Source of the DNA: Candidatus Undinarchaeales archaeon
GTDB taxonomy: Archaea > SpSt-1190 > JASMDC01
Reading direction: 5' to 3'
Length of the DNA: 64,000 nt
Assembly (NCBI GenBank): GCA_030753015.1
Contig: JASMDC010000003.1
Location: 90,780 to 154,779, forward strand
In this document: piece after piece, positions 54,870 through 62,736 of the stretch
Numbering within the stretch: position 1 is the first letter of the stretch
Layout: every line of letters starts with the position of its first letter
The notes under the pieces: model-generated
What the model saw: only the letters and a program-made list of their open reading frames with translations
Database searches by the model: none
Told to the model about the DNA's origin: nothing
Translations under genes and position numbers: made by a program

Positions 54870-55517
54870 ATGCCCATGGCCGAACAGAAGGTGCAGCTCA
54901 GATGTTATAGTTACATCGACATGTTGCAGCCGCAGTTCGCGTCGTACTTTGCCACAGTGGCCCGAGGCTACCTCCCAAAGGCGGGCCAGGCCGCCCTCTT
55001 TATCGAGATCGCTCCCGGGATGCCCATCAATCGGATCACTGACGTGGCCGTGAAGGCCACATCAGTCACTGTTGGCGAGCTCATCGTCGAGCGGTCCTTC
55101 GGATTCCTGGAGATTCACCATGACTCCCAGGCCGAAGTGATGCAGGCAGGCCAGGCAATCCTCGACTATCTGGGAATCGATGAGTCCGATAGGCTCAAGC
55201 CCAAGCTCGTCACCAACCAGATCATCAAACGGGTAAACGATTATCACTCCATGCTCATCAACCGCAGTACCAAGGGCATGATGCTCGTGCGGGACCAGTC
55301 TCTCTACATAGGTGAGACCGTCCCTGCAGGCTATGCTGCGTACGCTGCCAACGAGGCTGAAAAGGCGGCCGATATCAACATTATCAACGTGCGCGCCGTT
55401 GGACGTTTCGGACGGTACTATATCGGCGGGACCGAGTCAGAGGTCCAAGCAGCCATGCAGGCCGCAACCGTTGCGGTGAATTCTCTGGAAGGTAAGGAAG
55501 AGGAGCGAAAGAAATAG
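54870..55517 (+). CDS. BMC shell protein, tandem-domain trimer of the double-stacking type (BMC-T(D))
   Basis: A 215-residue microcompartment shell protein with two BMC domains (about 1-100 and 108-210). Sequence such as YIDMLQPQFASYFATVARGY, IEIAPGMPINRITDVAVKAT, GFLEIHHDSQAEV, KPKLVTNQIIKRV and PAGYAAYAANEAEKAADI matches the CsoS1D/Haliangium-5816-like class, whose trimers stack in pairs and have gated pores thought to pass larger substrates or cofactors. First gene of the BMC locus, with its own promoter. ATG 54870 or 54876 may be the start. Confidence 0.92.
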   Translation: MPMAEQKVQLRCYSYIDMLQPQFASYFATVARGYLPKAGQAALFIEIAPGMPINRITDVAVKATSVTVGELIVERSFGFLEIHHDSQAEVMQAGQAILDYLGIDESDRLKPKLVTNQIIKRVNDYHSMLINRSTKGMMLVRDQSLYIGETVPAGYAAYAANEAEKAADINIINVRAVGRFGRYYIGGTESEVQAAMQAATVAVNSLEGKEEERKK

Positions 55518-55521
55518 CCCA

Positions 55522-55555
55522 CCCGGGCGCCGCCCCGGGGGATATAATTTAAAGG
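55522..55555. promoter_or_regulatory. GC near-palindrome followed by TATA box, internal BMC promoter
   Basis: Directly after the first shell gene comes a GC near-palindrome (CCCGGGCG...CCCCGGG) and then GATATAATTTAAAGG at 55541-55555, a good archaeal TATA box. It gives the following BMC-H gene its own promoter and a leader of about 55 bases. Confidence 0.55.
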
Positions 55556-55574
55556 AATACGTCCGTTATACCTA

Positions 55575-55589
55575 TCTCCCGAAGGGAGA
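55575..55589 (+). other. Hairpin in the BMC-H leader
   Basis: TCTCCC-GAA-GGGAGA, a perfect six-pair stem with a three-base loop, falls within the predicted 5' leader of the BMC-H gene. It may protect the mRNA's 5' end. Confidence 0.45.
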
Positions 55590-55624
55590 ACTGTTCACTG
55601 AAAGAGTATCGGAGGCGACCATAA

Positions 55625-55939
55625 ATGGAAGGGAACATCGCACTCGGCATGATTGAAACACGGGGCCTTATAGGCTCTATCGAGGCCGCGGACGCCATGG
55701 TTAAGGCGGCACGGGTCAATCTCATTGGCAAGGAATTCATCGGTGGAGGCTATGTCACCGTGATGGTACGTGGTGATGTGGGAGCTGTGAAGGCTGCCGT
55801 CGACGCTGGCGCTGCTGCTGCTAAGCGCGTCGGTGAGCTCGTGTCTGTGCACGTCATACCTCGCCCCCACGGCGATGTGGAGTACATCCTCCCCAGTATC
55901 GACACGGCGGCCGAACATCCGGTCGTCAAGAAGAAATAG
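55625..55939 (+). CDS. BMC-H hexameric shell protein 1
   Basis: A 104-residue single-domain BMC protein of the PduA/CcmK/EutM kind that tiles the shell facets. [20 protein letters not shown], then [15 protein letters not shown] and a [16 protein letters not shown]-terminus. GGAGG lies about nine bases before the ATG. It has its own promoter and hairpins on both sides, which fits the high amounts needed for a facet protein. Confidence 0.95.
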   Translation: MEGNIALGMIETRGLIGSIEAADAMVKAARVNLIGKEFIGGGYVTVMVRGDVGAVKAAVDAGAAAAKRVGELVSVHVIPRPHGDVEYILPSIDTAAEHPVVKKK

Positions 55940-55952
55940 GGTCGCATCGTGA

Positions 55953-55981
55953 GACCGTCCCCGGTCATACCGGGGGCGGTC
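55953..55981. other. Strong 12-pair hairpin after BMC-H
   Basis: GACCGTCCCCGG and CCGGGGGCGGTC pair along all 12 positions (one G-U) around a TCATA loop, 13 bases after the BMC-H stop. It probably stabilises or trims the BMC-H message or attenuates read-through. Confidence 0.6.
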
Positions 55982-56015
55982 GGACCGGATACTTGGGAAG
56001 AGGGGTCGTCATCGT

Positions 56016-56744
56016 ATGGACGCTGATGAGTTGATTGAGGAGATCACCAACGAGGTCCTCAAGCGTTTCGATCCTACTTTTATCCGTATCGAGGACCGCC
56101 GCATTCTTGTTGTGCTCCACACACCTGATAGGCATGTACCTCTTGCCCTGACACGGCTCCTGGAGGATGTCGGTCCGCCGAGTGATCGGGATATCCTGGT
56201 TACGCCTGAAGTGCGTTCTTACCTGGCAGGACTCGGTATCAACTGTCGGGATCATGCTCGCGACGTCTTCGAACCTGATGCCGTCCCCGGAATCCTCCAT
56301 CGCCTCCATGAATATCGCATGGTGGTCGTCCCTGCTGTGAGCTTCCATACCGTGCGCGCCATCGCCGAGCTGCGGGACGAGGAGCCCTTCGTGCAACTTG
56401 TACTCCAAGCATTGCTACGGGGGTTGAAGGTAGTGATGCTCACCGATGCGCTCGTACCTGCCCAGCGTGAGGGCGCGTCCGTGGCCCCGGGTCTCACGGC
56501 CGCGGCCGAGGATAACTTAAAAAAGCTACTTGCCTACAACATCGTGCTCGTACGGCTCGATGAGATTGGGACGGCGGTAGCAGAGAAGAAAGTGCCTTCG
56601 TCCAAGGACCTCATCACTGAGCAAGACATCATTGACCTCAAGAACGGTGATGTGACCGGACTCAGGGTGCCCCCCAAGACGATCGTGACGCCGCTGGCGC
56701 GCGACAAGGCGAAGGAATTGGGCATCACAATCATCCGGGAATGA
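56016..56744 (+). CDS. BMC-associated flavoprotein-like protein
   Basis: The 242 residues start with an amphipathic helix (MDADELIEEITNEVLKRF) like an encapsulation peptide. The core resembles the flavoproteins found in bacterial BMC loci: YRMVVVPAVSFHTVRAIAEL, then VQLVLQALLRGLKVVMLTDA. The C-terminal 40 residues (LITEQDIIDLKNGD.. TIVTPLARDKAKELGI) resemble a segment that recurs in BMC enzymes. The cofactor is presumably FMN, but binding residues are not certain by eye. It may handle electrons for PduS-like or other lumen reactions. Confidence 0.72.
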   Translation: MDADELIEEITNEVLKRFDPTFIRIEDRRILVVLHTPDRHVPLALTRLLEDVGPPSDRDILVTPEVRSYLAGLGINCRDHARDVFEPDAVPGILHRLHEYRMVVVPAVSFHTVRAIAELRDEEPFVQLVLQALLRGLKVVMLTDALVPAQREGASVAPGLTAAAEDNLKKLLAYNIVLVRLDEIGTAVAEKKVPSSKDLITEQDIIDLKNGDVTGLRVPPKTIVTPLARDKAKELGITIIRE

Positions 56745-56781
56745 TGCTCGGGATCCCGTGCGGGGAGAGGGGTAAGCGTCC

Positions 56782-57096
56782 ATGGACGTATGCAAGATAA
56801 TAGGCGACATCGTCAGCACACAAAAGGACCCTAAAGCAGAGGGTTTCAAGCTCCTTGTGGTCCAACAGTTGGACATGTTGACTCAACAACCCAAAGGATA
56901 TACCCTCGTGGCAGCGGATACGGTCGGTGCCGGGATGGGCGAGGTCGTGCTTGTAGTGCGAGGGAGCTCTTCGCGCATGACACAGCTCACAAACGAGAAG
57001 CCCATCGACGCCGCCATCATGGGGATCATCGACTACATACATATCGACGGGGAGCGGGTGTACTCAAAGTACCCCGACCGCGACCTGGAGACCTAA
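56782..57096 (+). CDS. BMC-P pentameric vertex protein 1 (EutN/CcmL)
   Basis: A 104-residue EutN/CcmL/PduN-family protein that caps the shell vertices. CKIIGDIVSTQKDPKAEG at the start, then LVAADTVGAGMGEVVLVVRG with the SSSR loop, and AAIMGIIDYI at the end. GGGGAGAGGGG lies upstream. One of two pentamer genes in the locus. Confidence 0.92.
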   Translation: MDVCKIIGDIVSTQKDPKAEGFKLLVVQQLDMLTQQPKGYTLVAADTVGAGMGEVVLVVRGSSSRMTQLTNEKPIDAAIMGIIDYIHIDGERVYSKYPDRDLET

Positions 57097-57107
57097 GGGG
57101 ATAGATC

Positions 57108-58538
57108 ATGGAAGTCACCGAGGACCAGATATCAAACATCGTCGAGGTAGTGCTCAAGAACGTGCAGAACCAGCTGGGCGACATGCCTGCGGCACGCGCG
57201 GGATCCTCTCCCAAAGGCGAGGACGGAATCTTTGCTACCATCGAGGAAGCCGTCACGCACTCACTCGCGGCGCAGGAACAGTTCGTGGAAATGGAACTGT
57301 CCAAACGCGTCGATATCATCCGAGCCATCCGTGATGCTATGGAGGAAAGTGCCCGGACCTTGGCCGAGATGGCAGTTCGCGAAGTCGCGTTCGGTCGAAT
57401 CGAGGACAAGATCAAGAAGAACCTGCTCGCGGCCAGGAAGGCCCCGGGCATCGAGGCACTACCGACCACCGCTTGGAGCGGTGACGACGGCCTCACTCTC
57501 GTGGAACGAGGTCCCTATGGTGTCATCGGTTCCATCACACCTACCACCAATCCCGTGGCCACCATCACGTCCAATGCCATATCAATGCTCGCGGGAGGCA
57601 ACAGCGTCGTGTTCAATCCTCATCCAAGGTCCAAGGGCGTCACCAACCGTGCGATCCAGATCATAAACCAGGCAATCGTAGCAGCAGGGGGCCCGCCGAA
57701 CCTTCTCTGTTCCGTCATCGAGCCGACCATCGAGACATCGAACGAGCTGATGAACCATCCAATGATCCGGATGCTGATGGTCACCGGAGGCCCCGGCGTG
57801 GTGGCCGTGGCCATGAAGACCGGTAAGAAGGTCGTGGCCGCAGGTCCGGGTAATCCACCAGTCATCGTGGACGATACCGCAAACATCCCCCGGGCCGCCA
57901 AGGACATCGTGGACGGGGCCAGCTTCGATAACAATGTGCTGTGCATCGCTGAGAAGGAGGTGTACTGTTTCGAGGACGTCACCGACCAGCTCAAGGAGGA
58001 GATGAAGAAGTACGGCGCCTATGAGATCAGCGGCAAGCAGATTGAGGACCTCATCTCCCTCGTGTTCGTGGACCCTGCTGGGGAACATCCCAAGATCAAC
58101 ACAAAATGGGTGGGTATCGACGCCTGGCGAATCCTCAGGGAGATCGATATACGCGTCAACGAGGACGTCCGGCTCATTATCGCCGAGGTTCCCGATGAAC
58201 ATTCCTTCGTCAATGCCGAGATGCTCATGCCCGTTCTACCGATCGTACGGGTGAATACCATCGAGGAAGCGCTGGAAAGGGCAAAGCGCGCCGAGCACGG
58301 TTTCCGCCACACGGCCTGCATGCACTCAGAGAGCGTCTCCAATATGAGCTACGTAGCACGCTACATTGACACCACAATCTTCGTCAAGAACGCCCCCTCC
58401 TATGCCGGGCTCGGCTTCGGTGGCGAGGGGCACGCCTCCCTGAGCATCGCTGGACCGACGGGGGAGGGCATCACAGGGCCTTTTGCCTTCACCCGCGAAC
58501 GACGGTGCGTGCTCGCGGGATCCTTCCGCATCGTGTGA
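57108..58538 (+). CDS. CoA-acylating aldehyde dehydrogenase (PduP/EutE type)
   Basis: A 476-residue dehydrogenase that turns an aldehyde plus CoA and NAD+ into acyl-CoA, the core reaction of catabolic microcompartments. The N-terminal 25 residues (VTEDQISNIVEVVLKNVQNQ) form a probable encapsulation helix. Family motifs: GSITPTTNPVATITSNAI, AGPGNPPVIVDDTA, and the catalytic Cys279 in NVLCIAEKEV. The GLGFGGEGHASLSIAGPTGE C-terminus is typical. The aldehyde substrate is not fixed by sequence. Starts 11 bases after the first pentamer gene. Confidence 0.93.
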   Translation: MEVTEDQISNIVEVVLKNVQNQLGDMPAARAGSSPKGEDGIFATIEEAVTHSLAAQEQFVEMELSKRVDIIRAIRDAMEESARTLAEMAVREVAFGRIEDKIKKNLLAARKAPGIEALPTTAWSGDDGLTLVERGPYGVIGSITPTTNPVATITSNAISMLAGGNSVVFNPHPRSKGVTNRAIQIINQAIVAAGGPPNLLCSVIEPTIETSNELMNHPMIRMLMVTGGPGVVAVAMKTGKKVVAAGPGNPPVIVDDTANIPRAAKDIVDGASFDNNVLCIAEKEVYCFEDVTDQLKEEMKKYGAYEISGKQIEDLISLVFVDPAGEHPKINTKWVGIDAWRILREIDIRVNEDVRLIIAEVPDEHSFVNAEMLMPVLPIVRVNTIEEALERAKRAEHGFRHTACMHSESVSNMSYVARYIDTTIFVKNAPSYAGLGFGGEGHASLSIAGPTGEGITGPFAFTRERRCVLAGSFRIV

Positions 58539-58549
58539 GTGAGTGAACC

Positions 58550-59884
58550 ATGGCCAAGAAACCCATCGACGCTATCAGGGACGCAGGTATCGTAGGGGCC
58601 GGCGGAGCCGGTTTCCCTACCCATGTCAAGCTGTCGGCAAAGGTCGATACAGTAATCGTCAACGGCGCTGAGTGCGAACCCCTGCTCAAGGTGGACCAGC
58701 AGCTCACCGCCCTCCGAGCCGAGGAGGTGGTAGCGGGCCTGGAGATAGCTCTGGAGCTCACTGGTGCCGAGCGAGGCATCATCGCTCTCAAAGCGAAGTA
58801 CAAGGCCGCCATCGAAGCGCTCACTCCCCTTATCGAGGGGAAGGACAACATCAGTATCGAGCTGCTGGGAAACTTCTACCCGGCGGGGGACGAGCAAGTG
58901 CTCGTGTACGAGATTCTGGGGCGCATCGTACCAGAGGGCGGTATCCCCTTGGAAGTGGGCGTCGTGGTCCAGAACGTGGGCACACTGATCAACATTGCCA
59001 AGGCCGTGAAGGACGACGCCCCCGTCACCTCCAGAGCGTTGACCGTCGCTGGCGCTGTGGCGGAACCCATGACGGTAGAGGTCCCTATTGGGACGTCCCT
59101 TCGCGAGCTCGTGGCCATAGCCGGGGGGCCCACTGACGAACCGTATGGCGTCATAGTGGGAGGCCCCATGATGGGGAAGGTCGAGACCGACCTTGACACG
59201 CCTATTGACAAGACGACCTCGGGGATCGTCGTCCTCCCGTCGGACCACCCGCTCATACTCAAGAAACAGGACGATATGTCCCGCAAGCTCAAGCTCGCCC
59301 GGGCCGCATGCATACGATGCAGTCTCTGCACACAGACCTGCCCGCGCAGCCTGTTGGGCCACCATCTATGGCCGGACCGGCTCATGCGTGCAATGGCCTA
59401 TAATGTCACGTGCGATCCTTCCGACCTTACAAACGCATTCCTGTGTGTCGAATGTGGTGTCTGCACGACCTACGCTTGCCCCATGGGGCTGGACCCGTGC
59501 GCCATGAACCGGGAGATCAAGGCACGTCTGGCCAAGGAGGGATTGGACAATCCCCACCGGGCCAAGGAACTGACCCCGAACCAGTACCGCTCGACCCGCA
59601 AGATCCCGACCTACCGGCTCGTCGGCCGGCTTGGCCTGCTGGAGTACGATCGCGAGGCGCCTGTGCGAGCGGTCGACCACATTGTCCGCAAGGTGCGTAT
59701 CCCGCTCAAGCAGCACATCGGCGCACCCGCCAAGACCACGGTGATCGTTGGCGATACCGTGAAGGAAGGGGATGTCATCGCCGAGATTCCTGATGGCTCT
59801 CTGGGAGCCCGAGTTCACGCGTCCATCGCCGGGCGCGTTACCAAGATACTCGACCACATAGAGATAACCGCGGAGGAGAAGTGA
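58550..59884 (+). CDS. PduS/RnfC-like Fe-S flavoprotein
   Basis: A 444-residue protein. The N-terminal NADH/flavin-binding region carries VGAGGAGFPTHVKL (about residues 14-27), then VNGAECEPLLKVD. An SLBB segment and two [4Fe-4S] motifs follow: C254-x2-C257-x2-C260-x3-C264, and C299-x2-C302-x2-C305-x4-C310. A C-terminal sandwich domain closes it. It matches PduS, the corrin reductase of propanediol BMCs. With no B12 enzyme in view it may regenerate NAD+ or pass electrons across the shell through BMC-T pores. Confidence 0.9.
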   Translation: MAKKPIDAIRDAGIVGAGGAGFPTHVKLSAKVDTVIVNGAECEPLLKVDQQLTALRAEEVVAGLEIALELTGAERGIIALKAKYKAAIEALTPLIEGKDNISIELLGNFYPAGDEQVLVYEILGRIVPEGGIPLEVGVVVQNVGTLINIAKAVKDDAPVTSRALTVAGAVAEPMTVEVPIGTSLRELVAIAGGPTDEPYGVIVGGPMMGKVETDLDTPIDKTTSGIVVLPSDHPLILKKQDDMSRKLKLARAACIRCSLCTQTCPRSLLGHHLWPDRLMRAMAYNVTCDPSDLTNAFLCVECGVCTTYACPMGLDPCAMNREIKARLAKEGLDNPHRAKELTPNQYRSTRKIPTYRLVGRLGLLEYDREAPVRAVDHIVRKVRIPLKQHIGAPAKTTVIVGDTVKEGDVIAEIPDGSLGARVHASIAGRVTKILDHIEITAEEK

Positions 59885-59888
59885 TCAT

Positions 59889-60437
59889 ATGGTCCATGCT
59901 ATCGGTCTTGTAGAAACCAACAACGTCGCCAAGGGCATCGAGTGCTGTGACGTGATGCTCAAGCGTTCGGATGTGGAGGCCATCGCCTCCTATCCCGTCT
60001 GTCCGGGGAAGTATATAATCCTCATCGCTGGCGAGGTGGCAGCAGTGAGTTCGTCAGTGGACGCGGGCAAGCTTCAGGCCCTGGATTCCCTGGTGGATGA
60101 CTTCGTCATCCCGAACATACACCCCCAGGTGTTCCCTGCCATTCAGGCCACCACCGAGGTCGACGATCTCCAAGCATTGGGTGTCATCGAGACATTCTCG
60201 CTCTCATCCTGCATCGTGGCTGCCGACTTCGCCGTGAAGGCCGCGGACGTCACGCTCATCGAGATCCGTCTCGGGCGTGCCCTCGGAGGCAAGTCCTTCG
60301 TCACCCTGACTGGGGATACGGCCGCCGTTCGTTCGGCGGTCCAGGCCGGTGTGGAGTCCGTACGCGAGGATGGGCTCCTCCTCGACTACGTGGTCATCCC
60401 ATCACCCCATCCCAAACTTCTTGAGTCCATCGTGTAA
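59889..60437 (+). CDS. BMC-T shell protein, single-trimer type
   Basis: A 182-residue protein with two BMC domains in tandem: AIGLVETNNVAKGIECCDVM first, and ALGVIETFSLSSCIVAADFA second. Both end with proline-rich strands before PHPKLL. This is the PduT / Haliangium BMC-T(S) kind; PduT carries a pore Fe-S cluster and pairs with PduS, which is the upstream gene here. It starts four bases after it. Confidence 0.92.
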   Translation: MVHAIGLVETNNVAKGIECCDVMLKRSDVEAIASYPVCPGKYIILIAGEVAAVSSSVDAGKLQALDSLVDDFVIPNIHPQVFPAIQATTEVDDLQALGVIETFSLSSCIVAADFAVKAADVTLIEIRLGRALGGKSFVTLTGDTAAVRSAVQAGVESVREDGLLLDYVVIPSPHPKLLESIV

Positions 60438-60465
60438 TTCGGACAACTGAGGTGACACCGCGCTC

Positions 60466-60771
60466 ATGGAGACACCGACAGGCTGGGGGGATGCCCTTGG
60501 AATGGTGGAGACGCGGGGTCTCGTTGGTGCCATTGAGGCTGCCGACGCCATGGTCAAGGCAGCACGGGTCTCTCTAGCGGGGCTCGAGCGTATTAGTGGT
60601 GGACTGGTGACGGTGATGGTGCGGGGTGACGTCGGGGCCGTGAAGGCTGCGGTCGACGCTGGAGCCGCTGCTGCCCAGAGGGTTGGTGAGCTCGTTGCAG
60701 TCCACGTGATCCCCCGTCCCGACGAACTGGTCGAGGGCGTTATTCCACATGGCCCGGGGGGGCGAGGGTAG
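60466..60771 (+). CDS. BMC-H hexameric shell protein 2
   Basis: A 101-residue BMC-H protein closely similar to the one at 55625 ([40 protein letters not shown]), with an added N-terminal METPTGWGD and a different C-terminus ([12 protein letters not shown]). It may set a different pore or facet position. It ends directly at the next gene's ATG. Confidence 0.94.
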   Translation: METPTGWGDALGMVETRGLVGAIEAADAMVKAARVSLAGLERISGGLVTVMVRGDVGAVKAAVDAGAAAAQRVGELVAVHVIPRPDELVEGVIPHGPGGRG

Positions 60772-61062
60772 ATGCTCCTTGCCCGGGTCGTGGGCAACAT
60801 CTGGGCTACTCAGAAGATACCTGTGCATGCGGACCAGAAGATCATGGTATGCGTCCCCGTCGACCTGAAGGGGAAATCCGAGGGCGACACATTCCTGGCC
60901 ATCGACCGTGCTCAGGCGGGGATTGGGGATGTCGTGCTGATATCCCAAGAGGGTAAGTGCTGTAACATGCTCATCGGCCGCGAATGGGCGGCCTGCAACT
61001 CAGCTATCCTCGGGATAGTGGACTTAATCGAGACAGAGGAAGGATCAACACAGTTTGCGTGA
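60772..61062 (+). CDS. BMC-P pentameric vertex protein 2 (EutN/CcmL)
   Basis: A 96-residue vertex protein: LARVVGNIWATQKIPVHADQ, then TFLAIDRAQAGIGDVVLISQ, and a closing NSAILGIVDLIE. The ATG directly follows the BMC-H stop with no gap, so translation is probably coupled. The two pentamers may occupy different shell sites. Confidence 0.9.
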   Translation: MLLARVVGNIWATQKIPVHADQKIMVCVPVDLKGKSEGDTFLAIDRAQAGIGDVVLISQEGKCCNMLIGREWAACNSAILGIVDLIETEEGSTQFA

Positions 61063-61064
61063 TT

Positions 61065-61994
61065 ATGATGGACGACGAAGAACTAGCCAAAGTGGTGAGA
61101 GATGTTGTACTCTCGAAACTCCAGGAGAAACAGGCCCAAGACGCACTTTCGGCGTCCCCGGAAGATACGTCCCCTGAAGGGACCATCCCGCGTCATACCT
61201 ATGCAGAAGCTGGTAATCCCCCCCTCATCGTGGCGGCAAATTGGAAGATGCACATGGACAAGCGATCTACAACTGAGTTCGCCCAGGCGTTCGATCCGCC
61301 TGCACGGGACGACCTCGGTGTTGTAATATGCCCGCCCTATTACCTACTATCCCTGCTCAAAGATGCCTTGGGTGACAAGCCCGTGGCAGTAGGTGCCCAG
61401 AACATGCACCCTGAGCCAAAGGGGCCCTTCACGGGCGAGCTATCCCCTCTCATGCTCGCTGATGCGGGCTGCTCGCATGTAATCCTCGGCCACTCCGAGC
61501 GCCGGAAAAACTTCGGTGAGACCTCTGAAAAGATCAATCCGAAGGTGGCCGCCGCCCTCGGTGCGGGACTTGCTCCAATCCTATGTGTGGGGGAGACGCT
61601 AGATCAAAGGGAAGATGGTGCGACCATGCGTGTGGTCACCAACCAACTCACCCTCAGCCTCAACCGTATATCCATCAACGAGGTGCGTCCCCTTATCATT
61701 GCTTACGAGCCGATGTGGGCCATCGGCACCGGACGGAACGCCACTCCTGAGCAGGCGCAAGAGGTCCATGCGCACATCAGAGAGGTGCTCAAGCAGCTTT
61801 ATTCCTACAACGTTGCCCGGGACACACGCATCCTCTACGGTGGTTCGGTGAAGCCGGACAATGCTGGCGACCTGGCAATCCAGCCCGACGTGGACGGATT
61901 CCTTGTGGGCGGGGCCAGCCTCAAGCCAGACTCCTTCACCGAAATCATCCGCAACGCCCTGCGTGCGTTGGAGAAAGACGGCTCACAGGGGTGA
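61065..61994 (+). CDS. tpiA: Triosephosphate isomerase with N-terminal encapsulation-type extension
   Basis: Interconverts glyceraldehyde 3-phosphate and dihydroxyacetone phosphate. Catalytic residues are Lys61 (ANWKM), His143 (LGHSERR) and Glu215 (AYEPMWAIGTG), with the loop-6 pattern of bacterial-type enzymes rather than the shorter archaeal one. About 48 extra residues precede the barrel, opening with an amphipathic helix (DDEELAKVVRDVVLSKLQEK) then a flexible Pro/Ser linker, as for BMC cargo. The start is ATG 61065 or 61068; GGAAGG lies upstream. Inferred to act inside the microcompartment. Confidence 0.9.
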   Translation: MMDDEELAKVVRDVVLSKLQEKQAQDALSASPEDTSPEGTIPRHTYAEAGNPPLIVAANWKMHMDKRSTTEFAQAFDPPARDDLGVVICPPYYLLSLLKDALGDKPVAVGAQNMHPEPKGPFTGELSPLMLADAGCSHVILGHSERRKNFGETSEKINPKVAAALGAGLAPILCVGETLDQREDGATMRVVTNQLTLSLNRISINEVRPLIIAYEPMWAIGTGRNATPEQAQEVHAHIREVLKQLYSYNVARDTRILYGGSVKPDNAGDLAIQPDVDGFLVGGASLKPDSFTEIIRNALRALEKDGSQG

Positions 61995-62000
61995 TGCCAG

Positions 62001-62483
62001 ATGGACTTCACGAAGGACACTCGCGTAGCGATCGGCAGCGACCACGGTGGCTTCGAGCTCAAGGAGATCGTGAAGGACCACCTCCTGCGATTGGGTTATT
62101 GTGTAGTGGACCTCGGATGCCATTCTCCGGACCCGGTGGACTATCCCGACATAGCCTTCCTTGTCGCCAGTGCCATAGCGACCAACGACGACACGGCCGG
62201 TATTATGGTGGACGGTGTCGGTGTTGCTTCTGCCATGGTGGGCAACAAGGTGCCCGGCGTGCGGGCCGCGCCGGTGTACGACGTGTTCTCGGCCAGGTCC
62301 AGTCGTGAGCACAACGATGCTAACATGCTCACTCTTGGTGCTAGGGTCACAGGGCCTGGTTTGGCGTGCCTCGTCGCCGAGGAATGGCTTGTGACGCCCT
62401 TCGGTGGGGGACGACACGAACGGCGGGTGAACAAGATCCGGGACATCGAGGCCCGCTTCATCCGGAGGGTACCTCTGAAATAG
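62001..62483 (+). CDS. rpiB: RpiB/LacAB-family sugar-phosphate isomerase-like protein
   Basis: The 160 residues follow ribose-5-phosphate isomerase B: IGSDHGGFELKEIVKDHL, then NKVPGVRAA and REHNDANMLTLGAR with His104. The loop that normally holds the catalytic cysteine (ICGTGIGM in E. coli RpiB) reads MVDGVGVAS, so Asp71 replaces Cys. The reaction may therefore differ or use Asp as base. GGTGATG directly precedes the start. No clear N-terminal targeting helix is seen. It ends the BMC locus. Confidence 0.8.
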   Translation: MDFTKDTRVAIGSDHGGFELKEIVKDHLLRLGYCVVDLGCHSPDPVDYPDIAFLVASAIATNDDTAGIMVDGVGVASAMVGNKVPGVRAAPVYDVFSARSSREHNDANMLTLGARVTGPGLACLVAEEWLVTPFGGGRHERRVNKIRDIEARFIRRVPLK

Positions 62484-62736
62484 TCCTACTAAATACAAAG
62501 AATTCGCCCTCATTTCTGAAATAACGTGTTTTATCTCCTCAAAGAACGTTCATTCCGTCATTTTTCATCTTTGGAAAGATCCAGGGCGGTAAAATTACGT
62601 ATCTCGCTGCCTACGGGAATAATTCTGCGCAGCCTATTTATCCCGGGTCTACTATCGTATCCATTAACGGGCGTGCAGACCCCCGCCATATCAGTCGTGG
62701 TGGGACGCTCAATGCACGCGTGTAGGAGGTATGAAC
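62484..62736. other. Intergenic region before the first pilin gene
   Basis: No gene is supported here. It holds A/T-rich sequence after rpiB and a TATA-like CCTATTTATCCC near 62633-62644 that probably drives the pilin. A possible 76-residue frame at 62526 lacks a ribosome-binding site and recognisable content. Confidence 0.5.

Noticed and set aside
54870..62483. Propanediol, ethanolamine or glycyl-radical microcompartment
   Set aside because: No diol dehydratase, ethanolamine lyase or glycyl-radical enzyme is present; the isomerases point to sugar phosphates.
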